Origin: Metabacillus idriensis
GTDB lineage: Bacteria > Bacillota > Bacilli > Bacillales > Bacillaceae
Length of the DNA stretch: 64,000 bases
Reading direction: 5' to 3'
Assembly (NCBI RefSeq): GCF_009674765.1
Contig: NZ_WKKF01000005.1
Coordinates: 124,001-188,000 of the forward strand
Shown: positions 1 to 9,522 of the stretch, one piece after another
Layout: each line of letters begins with the position of its first letter
How positions within the stretch are numbered: the stretch's first letter is position 1
Notes under the pieces: generated by a model
Seen by the model: the letters and a program-made list of their open reading frames with translations, nothing else
Databases searched by the model: none
What the model was told of the DNA's origin: nothing
Program-made: the position numbers and the translations under genes

Positions 1-333
1 CTTTTTGGAAGTTCCCTTAACCGTTAATGGTGCGTATGTTAAGTTTTCCAAAACGGTTTTGTGAGGAAAAAGATGAAAATGCTGAAAAACCATTCCGACA
101 TTTTGACGAACTTTATTGATATCTGTTTTTGGATTTGTAATATCATGATCTTTAATCCAGACATGTCCGTCTGTTGGATCTTCCAAACGATTCAAACAGC
201 GCAGAAAGGTAGATTTCCCTGAGCCTGATGGCCCGATAATCGCGACAACCTCTTTTTCAGCAATTGATGTGGTAATTCCTTTAAGCACTTCTAATTTACC
301 AAATGACTTATGAAGATTTTCTACTTTAATCAC
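1..333 (-). CDS. artR: Amino-acid ABC transporter ATP-binding protein (partial, C-terminus outside window)
   Basis: ATPase subunit of a polar amino-acid importer, acting on the cytoplasmic face with the permease encoded just upstream. Only the first 111 codons are present; the gene runs off the left edge. A Walker A loop (GPSGSGKST) lies at residues 34-42 and a Q-loop region (VFQHFHLFPH) near 81-90. The start is GTG at 331-333, and the reading frame overlaps the end of the permease gene by 8 bp, which indicates translational coupling. Position and order match B. subtilis artR (yqiZ), whose system takes up arginine. The substrate here is inferred from synteny and from a candidate ARG box upstream of artP. 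Confidence 0.9.
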   Translation of the reverse strand, partial: MIKVENLHKSFGKLEVLKGITTSIAEKEVVAIIGPSGSGKSTFLRCLNRLEDPTDGHVWIKDHDITNPKTDINKVRQNVGMVFQHFHLFPHKTVLENLTYAPLTVKGTSKK

Positions 334-985
334 TGCGCGCCATTCTCCTTTCAACGAGTTTGCCAAGGAGCGTTAAGATGATAACCATGACATAATAGAT
401 TAAACCCGCAATTAAGATCGGTTCAAAATAACGGTATGTTTGTCCTCCGACAATATACGAACTTCTCATGATATCCTGTACGCCAATGATGGTTACAATC
501 GCAGATTCCTTAGTGAGCGTAATGAATTCATTCATCAGTGCAGGAAGAATATTTTTGATGGCCTGAGGAAAAATGATATCTTTCATCATTTTTGAATAAG
601 GAACACCTAGAGCCATTGCAGCTTCGCGCTGCCCTTTATCAATTGCCATGATGCCTGCTCTGATAACCTCAGAAATGTATGCGCCTGAATTCAGGGCAAA
701 TGTTGCAACTGCTGCTGGATAAGGATCAATCTCAAAGCCAAGTATTTGCGGTGCACCATAATAAATGATTAATAATTGCAAGATGAGCGGCGTGCCGCGA
801 AAAACGGATGTATATGCATCTGCAATCCACATCAGCGGCTTAATTCTGCTGATCTTAAGCAGTGCAAGAATGACAGCAAGAATAAATCCAATTAAAGCAG
901 AAAGTCCTACAATTTTCAATGTAACAGGTATCCCCTGAAGAATAAAAGGTATGGAGGGTGCTATAGCCGGAAAATCCAGATTCAT
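326..985 (-). CDS. artQ: Amino-acid ABC transporter permease
   Basis: Membrane subunit of the His/Glu/Gln/Arg/opine family importer, 219 aa, the usual size. Several hydrophobic segments are visible (about residues 18-42, 55-75, 90-110, 185-210). The permease signature with the EAA-like loop is present around residues 115-150 (EAAMALGVPYSKMMKDIIFPQA). The ATG at 983-985 follows an AAGGAG ribosome site at a longish spacing of about 11 nt. It is separated from the upstream binding-protein gene artP by 234 bp that hold a hairpin terminator and a dispersed repeat. Transcription from artP would therefore have to read through, which would give more binding protein than membrane subunits. Arginine as substrate is an inference from synteny. 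Confidence 0.92.
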   Translation of the reverse strand: MNLDFPAIAPSIPFILQGIPVTLKIVGLSALIGFILAVILALLKISRIKPLMWIADAYTSVFRGTPLILQLLIIYYGAPQILGFEIDPYPAAVATFALNSGAYISEVIRAGIMAIDKGQREAAMALGVPYSKMMKDIIFPQAIKNILPALMNEFITLTKESAIVTIIGVQDIMRSSYIVGGQTYRYFEPILIAGLIYYVMVIILTLLGKLVERRMARSD

Positions 986-1011
986 TTTTCATGACACTCC
1001 TTTCTGTATAA

Positions 1012-1169
1012 GGAAATAAGAAAAGCGCAATCGCCCGTTTAGCGCAGGCAGACAGATAAGGATCCGACAGAAAAGGCGCTTTTTGCCTTTCCTGTCGGAT
1101 CCGTTCTGGCCGAGGAGCCTGAGCGTTGGAGCTAGACACCAATGCGCAAAAATTTTATACATTCTTATT
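1012..1169. repeat. Dispersed intergenic repeat, copy 1 (MITE-like, with internal long hairpin)
   Basis: About 155 bp between artQ and artP. The outer ends are inverted (AAATAAGAA at the left, TTCTTATTT at the right). The centre contains a long imperfect palindrome: GGATCCGACAG at 1060-1070 pairs with CTGTCGGATCC at 1092-1102. A tail GTTCTGGCCGAGG follows at 1103-1115. Related sequence occurs at 2735-2915 and, inverted, at 9396-9515. This type of element is common in intergenic DNA of Bacillus relatives. No target duplication was found. Confidence 0.75.
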
Positions 1170-1173
1170 TCTT

Positions 1174-1211
1174 AAAAAACGTTCAACACTCGTTCCGTTG
1201 AACGTTTTTTT
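1174..1211 (-). terminator. Intercistronic terminator/attenuator after artP
   Basis: Perfect inverted repeat AAAAAACGTTCAA / TTGAACGTTTTTT around an 11-12 nt loop, 9 bp after the artP stop. It is followed on the minus strand by a short A/T run. It probably limits artQR transcription relative to artP. Confidence 0.8.
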
Positions 1212-1219
1212 AAGTTAAC

Positions 1220-1999
1220 TTATTTTTCTTCTCCGCCGAACCATTTCACGACTAATTTTTCAAGCTCGCCGTTTTCTTTCATTTTCTGAAGCTCTTTGTT
1301 GAATTCTTCTGCATACTTGCTGTCTTTAGGGAAAGCAATCGCAGAACCTGCTTCTTCTGTTTCACCGTCTTCAATTGTCACGCCTTCTAGCTCTTTATCC
1401 TTTTCAAAATAGCCTTTTGCTACTGTGTCTTCAATAATCGCTGCATCAAAACGGCCTGATTTCATTTCTTGAATCAGTTCAGGAATTCTGTTGCGGTTTT
1501 CAACTTTGATGTTTACCTCTTTAGCGATTTCCTCCGCTTTGCCTTCTTGGATTGAAGCAAGCTGAACGCCCACTGTCTTTCCTTCTAAATCTTCAACAGA
1601 TTTAATGCCGCTGCCTTTTGGAGAGACGATCATATGTTTAGCTGTATAGTATACATCTGAGAAATCCACGCTTTTTTTTCGTTCTTCCGTTGGTGTCATC
1701 CCTGCTAAAACAATATCAGCCTTGTTAGCCTGAAGTGCTGGGATTAAACCAGTGAAATCCATGTCCTGAACTTCAATTTCATAACCAAGCTCTTTGCCGA
1801 TTGCTTTGGCAAGGTCGATGTCAAATCCAATGATTTCACTTCCTTTAGCAGTGTCAATGTACTCAAAAGGAGGATAATCTGCCGATGTTGCCATTTTTAA
1901 TACTTTTTTCTCTTCTCCAGATCCATTGTCTGAAGATCCGCATGCAGCTAGAACTCCAATCACTAAAATCGAAATCACAAATAATAATAGCTTCTTCAT
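1220..1999 (-). CDS. artP: Amino-acid ABC transporter substrate-binding lipoprotein
   Basis: Extracellular solute receptor of the importer, tethered to the outer face of the membrane. The 259-aa product starts with a hydrophobic signal and a lipobox (VLAAC, Cys at residue 20), followed by a Ser/Gly-rich linker. The mature part is a family 3 solute-binding protein: the YPPFEYID motif is near residue 42 and GFDIDLAKAIGKELGY near 58. The ATG follows a strong GGGGGA ribosome site. First gene of the artP-artQ-artR unit. A SigA-like promoter overlapped by a candidate ARG box lies about 110 bp upstream, suggesting AhrC control. Arginine specificity rests on synteny with B. subtilis artP (yqiX). Confidence 0.92.
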   Translation of the reverse strand: MKKLLLFVISILVIGVLAACGSSDNGSGEEKKVLKMATSADYPPFEYIDTAKGSEIIGFDIDLAKAIGKELGYEIEVQDMDFTGLIPALQANKADIVLAGMTPTEERKKSVDFSDVYYTAKHMIVSPKGSGIKSVEDLEGKTVGVQLASIQEGKAEEIAKEVNIKVENRNRIPELIQEMKSGRFDAAIIEDTVAKGYFEKDKELEGVTIEDGETEEAGSAIAFPKDSKYAEEFNKELQKMKENGELEKLVVKWFGGEEK

Positions 2000-2105
2000 T
2001 TTCTTCCCCCTGTAATTTTCTTAAAATTCTAAATTTATTAATATTATCTTCTATAGAATAATATTTTACAAGTGTTTTTTTACGAATAAATATCCGAATA
2101 AATGT

Positions 2106-2133
2106 ATTTTAACACATACTTATAAATATGCAA
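2106..2133 (-). promoter_or_regulatory. artP promoter with candidate ARG box
   Basis: On the minus strand: -35 TTGCAT (2128-2133), 16-bp spacer, -10 TAAAAT (2106-2111). The plus-strand sequence across the -35, ending TATAAATATGCAAT at 2134, agrees with about 13 of 17 positions of the Bacillus ARG box. The ARG-box comparison is from memory of the consensus. ahrC itself is in this window at 25571-26020. Confidence 0.4.
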
Positions 2134-2213
2134 TATATAGATTAATAATTTATTTTTATGCAAAAATATTATATTGGAAAAGAATGTTAAACTTTTCGGA
2201 AATATAAAAAACC

Positions 2214-2244
2214 ACAAAAAAAACTGCCGTAAAAACGGCAGTTT
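2214..2244 (-). terminator. brxB terminator
   Basis: Stem AAACTGCCGT / ACGGCAGTTT (2221-2230, 2235-2244) with a 4-nt loop, followed on the minus strand by a run of T. It overlaps the brxB stop codon. Confidence 0.9.
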
Positions 2245-2680
2245 AGATTTCTTCGCAATGCTGATCAAAAGCTTCTTGAAGCTTTGCTACAACACTCATT
2301 GGATCGTGTCCTTCAATTTCATGGCGCTCAACCATAGCTACAAGCTTGCCGTCTTTTAACAGGGCAAACGATGGTGAAGAAGGCGGATAACCAGTGAAAT
2401 GCTCTCTTGCATATGCAGTTGCATCTTTATCCTGTCCTGCAAACACAGTGACAAGACGGTCAGGTCTTTTATCATAATGAACAGAGTGAGCAGCTGCAGG
2501 TCTTGCAATACCGCCTGCACAGCCGCATACTGAGTTGACCATCACAAGAGTTGTTCCTTCTTGCTTAAATGTTTCTTCCACCTCTTCAGGTGTAGTTAAT
2601 TCTGTATATCCTGCAGCCGTGATTTCTTTTCTTGCTTGTGCGACTACATCATTCATAAACATATTAAAATCGATATTCAC
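2243..2680 (-). CDS. brxB: Bacilliredoxin, YphP/YqiW family
   Basis: Thiol-disulfide protein that removes bacillithiol from S-bacillithiolated cytoplasmic proteins. 145 aa, the family's normal length. The characteristic CGC active site is at residues 52-54 ([14 protein letters not shown]), in a thioredoxin-like fold with the conserved [16 protein letters not shown] stretch near 97-112. The start is GTG at 2678-2680 with an AGGAGAGG ribosome site seven bases before it. Single-gene unit with its own terminator. Position next to artP matches B. subtilis yqiW/brxB. Confidence 0.95.
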   Translation of the reverse strand: MNIDFNMFMNDVVAQARKEITAAGYTELTTPEEVEETFKQEGTTLVMVNSVCGCAGGIARPAAAHSVHYDKRPDRLVTVFAGQDKDATAYAREHFTGYPPSSPSFALLKDGKLVAMVERHEIEGHDPMSVVAKLQEAFDQHCEEI

Positions 2681-2734
2681 GTTATAACCTCTCCTTTACT
2701 AACAATACATACAGTTTACCAAGAGTTGCGGCAA

Positions 2735-2915
2735 ATGACCACTGAAATGCGGAACCGACTGTTCAGACCCGACAGACAGATAAGAATTCACCCGAAAAGT
2801 CCGGGTTTGACTTTTTGGGGGAATTTGTTCTGGCCGAGGGGCTAGGAGGTGGAGCTGGACACCACTGAAATGCTGAACCGCTTGTTTAGCGCATGAAGAT
2901 AGATAAATTTTGTCT
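2735..2915. repeat. Dispersed intergenic repeat, copy 2, with a tandem partial copy
   Basis: Contains GACAGATAAGAAT, an internal palindrome (GAAAAGTCCGGGTTTGACTT) and TTCTGGCCGAGG, as in copy 1. The left part (ACCACTGAAATGCGGAACCG near 2739) recurs about 122 bp later with few changes (ACCACTGAAATGCTGAACCG near 2861). One full unit is therefore followed head-to-tail by a truncated unit ending just before meaB. Confidence 0.7.
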
Positions 2916-2933
2916 TCGGGAGAAAAACGGCAC

Positions 2934-3953
2934 TTATCTGCTTAAAAAAGCAGAGATCAGCTCTTTTACACTGCCTGAAACCGGACGCTTTCCTTCCACC
3001 ACATCTTTTTCATAGCTCTGCATATTGCCTTTTATATAAGTATGCTGAAAAAAATGATGCTTCAGCTGTTCTTCAATCATCTCATAGAGCCATTCCTTCT
3101 GCTGAAGCTTCCTTCTGCCATCGAACATTCCGCTTTCTTTTGTTTTCTGTGCAAAAACATTGATTGTCTCCCATATTTCCTGTATTCCTGTTTCATGGAG
3201 GGCAGAAGCAGTCACTGCTTTCGTTTCCCAGCCTTGTGTATAGGATTTTAGAAAATGAAGAATATGATTGTACTCATGTTCCGCTTTTTTTGCATGATCA
3301 CGATTATCTCCATCAGCTTTGTTGACGACCACGAGATCGGGAAGCTCCATAATTCCTTTTTTCATCGTCTGCAGCTCATCTCCGGCACCGGTCAAAACCA
3401 ATAAAAGGAAAAAATCAACCATGCCTCTTATGGCAAACTCACCCTGTCCGACACCAACAGTTTCAACAAGGATCACATCGTACCCTGCGGCCTCGCAAAC
3501 AATGATGGATTCCCTTGTTTTCCTCGTGACGCCTCCAAGTATTCCGCTTGATGGAGAAGGTCTGATAAAGGCATCCGGATTGCGTGAGAGCCTTTCCATT
3601 CTCGTTTTATCTCCCAGTATACTTCCTTTTGAAACTTGGCTGCTCGGATCGACAGCAAGTACAGCCACTTTATGTCCGAGGCTGCACAAATACGTCCCGA
3701 AAGAATCAATGAAAGTGCTCTTTCCTGCACCAGGAACCCCTGTTATCCCGATTCGTATCGAAGAAGTCTCTTTTTGCTGGAGCTCTTCAATCATTTGCTG
3801 CGCTTTTTCAAAATGCTTTTCGGCATTGCTTTCCACTAGAGTAATAGCCTGGGCAACAGCCACTCTGTCGCCATTCAGAACACCTTCAATATAGTACTCT
3901 GCACTCTTTTCCATACTTCCCGCTTTTTTACGCTTTTGAGGACTTCCTGTCAT
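2934..3953 (-). CDS. meaB: MeaB-type G-protein chaperone of methylmalonyl-CoA mutase (ArgK/LAO ATPase family)
   Basis: GTPase that protects methylmalonyl-CoA mutase and gates loading of adenosylcobalamin. 339 aa. Walker [10 protein letters not shown] at residues 72-80, Walker B with base-II region [14 protein letters not shown] near 159-172, and guanine-specificity motif NKAD at 211-214. The ATG overlaps the mutB stop by 4 bp, so the two are translationally coupled. Database entries often call this family 'LAO/AO transport ATPase'. The location directly behind mutA-mutB supports the MeaB role instead. No epimerase or propionyl-CoA carboxylase is present in the window. Confidence 0.93.
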   Translation of the reverse strand: MTGSPQKRKKAGSMEKSAEYYIEGVLNGDRVAVAQAITLVESNAEKHFEKAQQMIEELQQKETSSIRIGITGVPGAGKSTFIDSFGTYLCSLGHKVAVLAVDPSSQVSKGSILGDKTRMERLSRNPDAFIRPSPSSGILGGVTRKTRESIIVCEAAGYDVILVETVGVGQGEFAIRGMVDFFLLLVLTGAGDELQTMKKGIMELPDLVVVNKADGDNRDHAKKAEHEYNHILHFLKSYTQGWETKAVTASALHETGIQEIWETINVFAQKTKESGMFDGRRKLQQKEWLYEMIEEQLKHHFFQHTYIKGNMQSYEKDVVEGKRPVSGSVKELISAFLSR

Positions 3954-6112
3954 TCCTCTGCATCCTCATAGCCAAGTCTTTCGTAAATCTTCTCAAGCAT
4001 AACTTTTGCTGCATTCGGAATAACAGTACCTGGTCCAAATATAGCAGAAGCCCCGCTGTTTAATAAAAATTCATAATCCTGATATGGAATAACTCCTCCG
4101 ACAATAACGACAATGTCTTCTCTGCCAAGTGCCTTCAATTCTTTTATCAATTGCGGAAGAAGGGTTTTGTGGCCTGCTGCAAGAGAACTCATGCCGACAA
4201 TATGAACATCATTTTCAACTGCCTGGGCAGCTGTTTCCGCCGGTGTTTGAAATAATGGACCGATATCCACATCAAAACCAAGATCTGCATATGCCGTTGC
4301 CACAACCTTTGCACCGCGGTCATGACCATCCTGTCCCATCTTGGCGATTAAGATGCGGGGTCTTCTTCCTTCCAGCTCGGAAAATTCATCCGTCATTCTT
4401 CTTACACTTTCGATTTCTTCTTCATTAGAAAATTCAGAGCTGTACACGCCGCTGATGGAACGGATCACTGCCTGATGCCGTTTGGATGCCTTTTCAACCG
4501 CATCAGAAATTTCGCCTAAAGTTGCTCTTGCTCTAGCTGCCTCAACAGCAAGCGCAAGCAAATTCCCTTCTCCGCTTCTGACAGCCTCTGTTAATGCTTC
4601 AAGTGTCAGGTCCACTCTGCCCTGATCACGTGCCTCTCTCAAAGTCTGAAGCCTTTCAATCTGTTTTCTTCTTACGATTGTGTTATCTATATTCAAAATT
4701 TCAATCGGGTCCTCTTCCTCCACTTGAAATTTATTGACGCCTATAATTGTTTCCGTTCCCGAATCTATCTTAGCCTGCCGTTTAGCTGCCGCTTCTTCAA
4801 TTTTCATTTTAGGAAGCCCTGTTTCAATCGCCTTTGCCATTCCTCCAAGGTTTTCCACCTCTTCAATATGCGCCCATGCCTTATCCATCAGCTGTTTTGT
4901 AAGAGATTCTACATAATAAGAACCCCCCCATGGATCGATCACATCGCAGATACCGGTTTCCTGCTGCAAATAAAGCTGAGTGTTTCTGGCAATGCGTGCT
5001 GAAAAATCAGTTGGAAGTGCGATGGCTTCATCCAGTGCATTTGTATGCAGTGACTGGGTGTGGCCCATAACAGCAGCATGTGCTTCAATGCATGTTCTGA
5101 CAACATTGTTAAACGGATCCTGTGCTGTCAAACTCCAGCCTGAAGTTTGGGAATGTGTTCTGAGAGCCAGTGATTTAGGGTTTCCAGGATTAAATTCTTT
5201 GACAATTTTGGCCCACATTAGCCTTGCCGCCCTCATCTTTGCAACTTCCATAAAATAATTCATGCCGATTGCCCAAAAAAAGGAAAGTCTCGGAGCGAAT
5301 TCATCAATATCAAGGCCTGCTTTTAACCCTGTCCGGATATATTCAAGTCCGTCAGCCAATGTATAAGCAAGCTCGATATCCGCTGTGGCACCCGCTTCCT
5401 GCATATGATAGCCGGAAATACTGATGCTGTTGAATTTAGGCATATATTTCGCCGTATATTCAAAAATATCCCCGATAATCCTCATTGATGTTTCTGGAGG
5501 ATAAATGTATGTATTCCGGACCATATATTCTTTTAAAATGTCATTTTGAATCGTGCCTGCCAGTTTATCCTTAGAAACTCCCTGTTCCTCAGCCGTCACA
5601 ATATAAAAGGCCATGATTGGCAGAACAGCTCCGTTCATCGTCATTGATACTGACATTTGATCCAGCGGAATCTCATCAAAAAGGATTTTCATATCAAGAA
5701 TGGAGTCAATAGCTACGCCTGCTTTCCCTACATCCCCTTCAACTCGCGGGTGATCAGAATCGTATCCTCTGTGGGTCGCGAGATCAAAAGCAACGGATAA
5801 ACCCTTTTGTCCCATGGCTAAATTCCGTCGGTAGAAAGCATTGCTGTCTTCTGCGGTTGAAAAACCGGCATACTGCCTGATTGTCCAGGGTCTGTTCACA
5901 TACATGGTTGAGTAAGGCCCTCTAAGAAAAGGCGCAATGCCCGGATAGCTGTCCAAATAAGGCATATTTTTTCGGTCTTCTGAAGTATAAGAAGCTTTTA
6001 AGGGAATCCCTTCATTCGATTGAAAAGATTCGGCAGCGTGAACGTTTTCCTGATTTTTTTCGGCAGAACTGCCGCTGATCAATTCTACATTCGCAAGATT
6101 AATTCGAGTCAT
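3950..6112 (-). CDS. mutB: Methylmalonyl-CoA mutase, large catalytic (alpha) subunit
   Basis: Adenosylcobalamin-dependent interconversion of (R)-methylmalonyl-CoA and succinyl-CoA. 720 aa. An N-terminal TIM-barrel substrate domain is followed by a C-terminal B12-binding Rossmann domain carrying DxHxxG (DGHDRG, residues 595-600; His597 would be the lower cobalt ligand). Further B12-domain motifs such as GMSSLAAGH and [10 protein letters not shown] follow. It starts one base after the mutA stop and overlaps meaB at its end. The operon order small subunit, large subunit, chaperone is typical of heterodimeric mutases. It can feed propionyl-CoA carbon from branched-chain or odd-chain acids into the TCA cycle. 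Some databases use the symbol scpA. Confidence 0.96.
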   Translation of the reverse strand: MTRINLANVELISGSSAEKNQENVHAAESFQSNEGIPLKASYTSEDRKNMPYLDSYPGIAPFLRGPYSTMYVNRPWTIRQYAGFSTAEDSNAFYRRNLAMGQKGLSVAFDLATHRGYDSDHPRVEGDVGKAGVAIDSILDMKILFDEIPLDQMSVSMTMNGAVLPIMAFYIVTAEEQGVSKDKLAGTIQNDILKEYMVRNTYIYPPETSMRIIGDIFEYTAKYMPKFNSISISGYHMQEAGATADIELAYTLADGLEYIRTGLKAGLDIDEFAPRLSFFWAIGMNYFMEVAKMRAARLMWAKIVKEFNPGNPKSLALRTHSQTSGWSLTAQDPFNNVVRTCIEAHAAVMGHTQSLHTNALDEAIALPTDFSARIARNTQLYLQQETGICDVIDPWGGSYYVESLTKQLMDKAWAHIEEVENLGGMAKAIETGLPKMKIEEAAAKRQAKIDSGTETIIGVNKFQVEEEDPIEILNIDNTIVRRKQIERLQTLREARDQGRVDLTLEALTEAVRSGEGNLLALAVEAARARATLGEISDAVEKASKRHQAVIRSISGVYSSEFSNEEEIESVRRMTDEFSELEGRRPRILIAKMGQDGHDRGAKVVATAYADLGFDVDIGPLFQTPAETAAQAVENDVHIVGMSSLAAGHKTLLPQLIKELKALGREDIVVIVGGVIPYQDYEFLLNSGASAIFGPGTVIPNAAKVMLEKIYERLGYEDAEE

Positions 6113-6113
6113 A

Positions 6114-8000
6114 TTACGATACCCCCAATTGAAGCTGCAATTTTTTTAAGAAGGCATAAACATCCATTCCGTGATAGATGCATTCATGAATGCCGCGCTG
6201 TTCAAGTTTATCTTTATCAAGCCGTCCCGCTGCATAAACGCTTGCGCCTTGCAATCCCTTTATGAAATCAAGCGATTCGTACGCCTCATCTTTCCCGCAT
6301 ACGATGATAGGCTTGTCCGGCCATTCCAGCTGATCAGCTTTCAAAATCACAGTCTCTATACCACCTGCAGAAAGCATGCCTGTTACAAAATCAAGCCGCG
6401 GTTTATATTCAAGCAGCTTTCCAAGCACTATGACTCCAACTTTTGGATAGTTCCCGAATTTGCTTTTGTATCTAGCTGAATCAGCCCTGAGTCCTTCAAA
6501 TTGTTCAGCAAGCCTCATTGATAACAGATGAGTCAATTCGTCATTTGACTTGTCACCTATTAATCCTGCATTTATTTCACTTGCTTTTACCGTTTTTGCG
6601 TCTTTCATCCATTCTTTCAATGAGGCGTCGCGGCCAGTCCCGCCCGCTTCTGTAATTGGAATTTGCCCTTCAGTTTTTCGGATTTCTAGTTCAGGCTCCT
6701 GCAAATTCGCATAATGGTTCGTTCCAATCAGCTGCACCTTTCGTTTACTGACATCTTCCAGTCTTAGCGCCAGAAGAGTACGCAATTTTTCCTGAATATA
6801 ATTTTGCCTTGCTGCCTGCACGAATCCGCCCATCGTTTCAATCGACTGAATTTCCTTCCAGGCAAGTTCCGCAAGCTCAGCAGTGATCTCTTCAATGTAC
6901 CATGAGCCTCCTGCAGGGTCAGCAACTTTAGACAGAAGACTTTCTTCTTTCAAAATAAAGTGAGTATTTCTTGCAATTCTGTCTCCTGTTTTGCTGACGT
7001 CACCAAGCACTTCATCAAAAGGTGCAATCGTTAAGCTGGTCACCCCGCCGATAGCAGCTGAAAATGCTTCTGTAGTTGCTCTCAGCATATTTACGTGCAA
7101 ATCATGCTTTGTCTTATTGAATGTTGATGCAGCGGCATGCAAAACAAGAGGATAACGATCCGCACTTGCCCCAAATGCTGTCAGGATGGTTGTCCATATT
7201 TTTTTAGCCGCTCTGAATTTAGCAATCTCCATAAAAAAATTAGATCCGGCAGAGAACGTAAAACCGACCCTGTCAGCAAACTGGTCGATCCAAAAGCCAC
7301 GTTCTTTTAATGCATTTAATAACTCAATTGCATTAGAAAACGTATATGCCAGCTCTTCTTTTGCAGATCCGCCTGCATTGTAGAAAATTTCACCATTAAA
7401 TAAAACAGCTCTTACATTAGGCAAATTTTCCTGATCCAGTATTTCGATCATTTCCGCCAGCCATTCTATTTTCTTCGTTGAAGAAACAAGGTCCGATCCG
7501 CTAATCCATTCACCGTATGGATCAAAAGCGAACGAGCCTTTACAATCTTTATTTTTCAAATACGTTATAAACAATGGGAAGAATCCGATATTGCCCTGCA
7601 ATGAGATATGGAATTCTGTTTGTTCCAAGTCGATGCCATCGAATGCTGTGCAAATGTCCTGATAGGTTTCCAAATACCTAATGTCTTCTAAGTGAATGAT
7701 ATCCTGGCCCCGCTGCATGGTTTGCCGAATTTCTTCATTTAACTGTTCTGGTGTTTTTGAGCGCTGAAGTTTTTGGCTGACAGACCAATCATTTCTTTTC
7801 TGGACAGCGGTGCCCATATTTTCCCCGCTGGATTGCGTATTGTGCTCAGTATATAATGGATTTAGAGTAATGCCTTCATATGTTTTTTTGGAAAGACTTT
7901 GAATGCTTTTCCCCTTTAAAGCTTTCTCGGCCTCTTCCACCCACATTTGTTCGGATGCTTTTTCAAAATCATTTATTTCATGATTGATTCTTTGCTTCAT
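6114..8000 (-). CDS. mutA: Methylmalonyl-CoA mutase, small (beta) subunit
   Basis: Non-catalytic partner in the heterodimeric mutase. 628 aa. The N-terminal barrel is homologous to MutB (shared motifs such as [28 protein letters not shown]). The C-terminal cobalamin-like domain lacks the DxHxxG ligand motif ([15 protein letters not shown] occurs at the equivalent place), as expected for the beta subunit. The ATG follows a GGGAG ribosome site. First gene of mutA-mutB-meaB. A candidate catabolite-repression (cre) site lies 43-56 bp upstream of the start codon. Confidence 0.93.
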   Translation of the reverse strand: MKQRINHEINDFEKASEQMWVEEAEKALKGKSIQSLSKKTYEGITLNPLYTEHNTQSSGENMGTAVQKRNDWSVSQKLQRSKTPEQLNEEIRQTMQRGQDIIHLEDIRYLETYQDICTAFDGIDLEQTEFHISLQGNIGFFPLFITYLKNKDCKGSFAFDPYGEWISGSDLVSSTKKIEWLAEMIEILDQENLPNVRAVLFNGEIFYNAGGSAKEELAYTFSNAIELLNALKERGFWIDQFADRVGFTFSAGSNFFMEIAKFRAAKKIWTTILTAFGASADRYPLVLHAAASTFNKTKHDLHVNMLRATTEAFSAAIGGVTSLTIAPFDEVLGDVSKTGDRIARNTHFILKEESLLSKVADPAGGSWYIEEITAELAELAWKEIQSIETMGGFVQAARQNYIQEKLRTLLALRLEDVSKRKVQLIGTNHYANLQEPELEIRKTEGQIPITEAGGTGRDASLKEWMKDAKTVKASEINAGLIGDKSNDELTHLLSMRLAEQFEGLRADSARYKSKFGNYPKVGVIVLGKLLEYKPRLDFVTGMLSAGGIETVILKADQLEWPDKPIIVCGKDEAYESLDFIKGLQGASVYAAGRLDKDKLEQRGIHECIYHGMDVYAFLKKLQLQLGVS

Positions 8001-8042
8001 ACTCCCGCTTCCCGGATAGGAAGCCCACCCCCTTGACGCAAA

Positions 8043-8056
8043 AGAATGCGTTTACA
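8043..8056 (-). promoter_or_regulatory. Candidate cre (CcpA) site upstream of mutA
   Basis: Minus-strand TGTAAACGCATTCT matches the CcpA cre consensus TGWAARCGYTWNCW at 13 of 14 positions. It lies between a TATAAT (8093-8098, minus strand) and the mutA start, a place where binding would block transcription. No convincing -35 was found at the correct spacing. Confidence 0.45.
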
Positions 8057-8205
8057 TTTTTGAAAATAGTAAAAACTTAATCTATTTCATTTTATTATAC
8101 CTTTACGCAATCAGCAATTCTATTTCAATAATGAAACCTTAAAGCTCATTTAGACGTATTTATCTAAAAAATGTTTCAATTATATTAAGAGAGGTTAATT
8201 TAAAG

Positions 8206-8367
8206 ATGAAGAGAAAATTCGGAGAAAAAAAGAAACGCAAAAAACGGGGGAATTGGTTAGTCGACACTTTACTTGAGTGTATCGGCTTGATTGAATATCT
8301 TATCCTTCTTCCGTTTAGAATTCTCATTTTCACTATAAAGTCCTTAATCAATTTATTTAATTTTTAA
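8206..8367 (+). CDS. Small basic-hydrophobic protein, 53 aa, unknown
   Basis: Open reading frame of 53 codons beginning ATG at 8206 with a weak GAGAGG 10 bases upstream, ending TAA 32 bp before bmrU. The first 14 residues are strongly basic (KRKFGEKKKRKKR). The rest is hydrophobic (LLECIGLIEYLILLPFRILIF at about 22-42), which would place it in the membrane with a positive cytoplasmic tail. I do not recognise a family. The composition is protein-like and there is no competing gene on the other strand, but expression is unproven. Confidence 0.45.
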   Translation: MKRKFGEKKKRKKRGNWLVDTLLECIGLIEYLILLPFRILIFTIKSLINLFNF

Positions 8368-8399
8368 TCCTATTCTGCAAACTCATAAGGGGTTTTTTT

Positions 8400-9302
8400 A
8401 TGGCGAAATATAAAAAAGGCATGCTGATCTATAATGGAAATGCCGGCCAGAAGGATGCTGAAAAAACACTTGGCATCTGTGTTCCGATTATTTCTCTGCA
8501 TGTGGAACAGCTCTTGCTGCTTCAAACATCAAAACCTCTGGATGCACAGGAATACTGCAGGTCGCACGGTGAGAACATGGACATCGTGATTATACTGGGC
8601 GGAGATGGCACGGTACATGAGTGTATAAACGGACTTGGCGGACTGATTCAAAGACCGGTTATCGCCATTTTGCCCGGCGGAACATGCAACGACTTTTCAA
8701 GAACACTCGGCATTCCGCAAAATTTAAAGAAAGCCACTGAATCATTATTTGCAGGTGAAATCCGCGGAACAGACGCTGCAGAAACCAGCGAAGGATACTT
8801 CCTCAATTTTTGGGGCATCGGCCTTGTTGCGGAAACATCTGAAAATATTAATGACACCGAAAAAGCACTGCTCGGAAAAGTCAGCTATTTTCTAAGCGCG
8901 TTTCGAACGATTAAATCCATGAAGCCCTTTCACTTCAGACTGAAGCTTGATGACACCTGGATTGAAGAAGAAGCGATTATGGTGCTGATTGCCAATGGCA
9001 AAATCATCGGCACAAATGTGCTGCCTCATCCTGATATCAAAATCGATGACGGCCTTGCCGATATTTTCATTATTAAAGAAGCCAGTTTTTCACTTATTAA
9101 AGAAGTGATGACAATGAAAGATAACATTGAATGGAATCATATAGATTCTCAGCTGATGCACTATCAGGCAAGCAGCATGCAAATTGAAACAAAAGAAGAA
9201 ATGAGCGTCGATACAGACGGCGAAGTTTATTCAAAAACACCAGAAACCATCACGATCTTACATAACCACTTTCAAATGCTTTCTCCTAAGGAGCAAATAT
9301 AA
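8400..9302 (+). CDS. bmrU: Diacylglycerol/lipid kinase family protein (YegS/BmrU-like)
   Basis: Predicted lipid kinase of the DAGK catalytic-domain family. 300 aa. The nucleotide-binding motif GGDGT lies at residues 67-71, followed by ILPGGTCNDFSR near 93-104, both diagnostic for the family. The ATG has an AAGGGG site upstream. In B. subtilis bmrU precedes the multidrug transporter gene bmr. Here bmr and bmrR are missing and the bkd cluster follows directly, so a role in drug efflux is not implied. The substrate is unknown; phosphorylation of diacylglycerol or a related lipid is a family-level expectation. Confidence 0.88.
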   Translation: MAKYKKGMLIYNGNAGQKDAEKTLGICVPIISLHVEQLLLLQTSKPLDAQEYCRSHGENMDIVIILGGDGTVHECINGLGGLIQRPVIAILPGGTCNDFSRTLGIPQNLKKATESLFAGEIRGTDAAETSEGYFLNFWGIGLVAETSENINDTEKALLGKVSYFLSAFRTIKSMKPFHFRLKLDDTWIEEEAIMVLIANGKIIGTNVLPHPDIKIDDGLADIFIIKEASFSLIKEVMTMKDNIEWNHIDSQLMHYQASSMQIETKEEMSVDTDGEVYSKTPETITILHNHFQMLSPKEQI

Positions 9303-9303
9303 T

Positions 9304-9340
9304 AAAAAGCCATCACATGACAAAAAGTGATGGCTTTTTT
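9304..9340 (+). terminator. bmrU terminator
   Basis: AAAAAGCCATCAC / GTGATGGCTTTTT hairpin followed by T, immediately after the bmrU stop. Confidence 0.9.
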
Positions 9341-9395
9341 ACTTATTGTTAAGGAAATTATAAAAGGTAAAAAGTTGTGGATATATAAATAAAGT

Positions 9396-9515
9396 TATCT
9401 GCGGTAAGCGTAAGCGTCTAGATCCTCGGTAAACGAATCCGCCAAAAAAGTCGGAACCCGGACTTTTCTGTCGGATTCTTATCTGCCTGCCTGCGCGGGC
9501 CTTGGCATTTCCGCT
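9396..9515. repeat. Dispersed intergenic repeat, copy 3 (inverted)
   Basis: Read on the minus strand it contains GCAGATAAGAATCCGACAG, then GAAAAGTCCGGGTTCCGACT and a degenerate ACCGAGG tail. It is the same unit as copies 1 and 2 in opposite orientation, and lies between bmrU and the end of bkdB. Confidence 0.65.
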
Positions 9516-9522
9516 TTTGTTC

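Noticed and set aside
3319-3894. 191-codon plus-strand frame antisense to meaB
   Set aside because: Mirror-frame artefact of a strongly coding minus-strand gene; no ribosome site or protein-like domain pattern.
2934-3953. Annotation as LAO/AO (arginine) transport kinase
   Set aside because: The context directly behind mutA-mutB and the MeaB-type GTPase motifs support the mutase chaperone.
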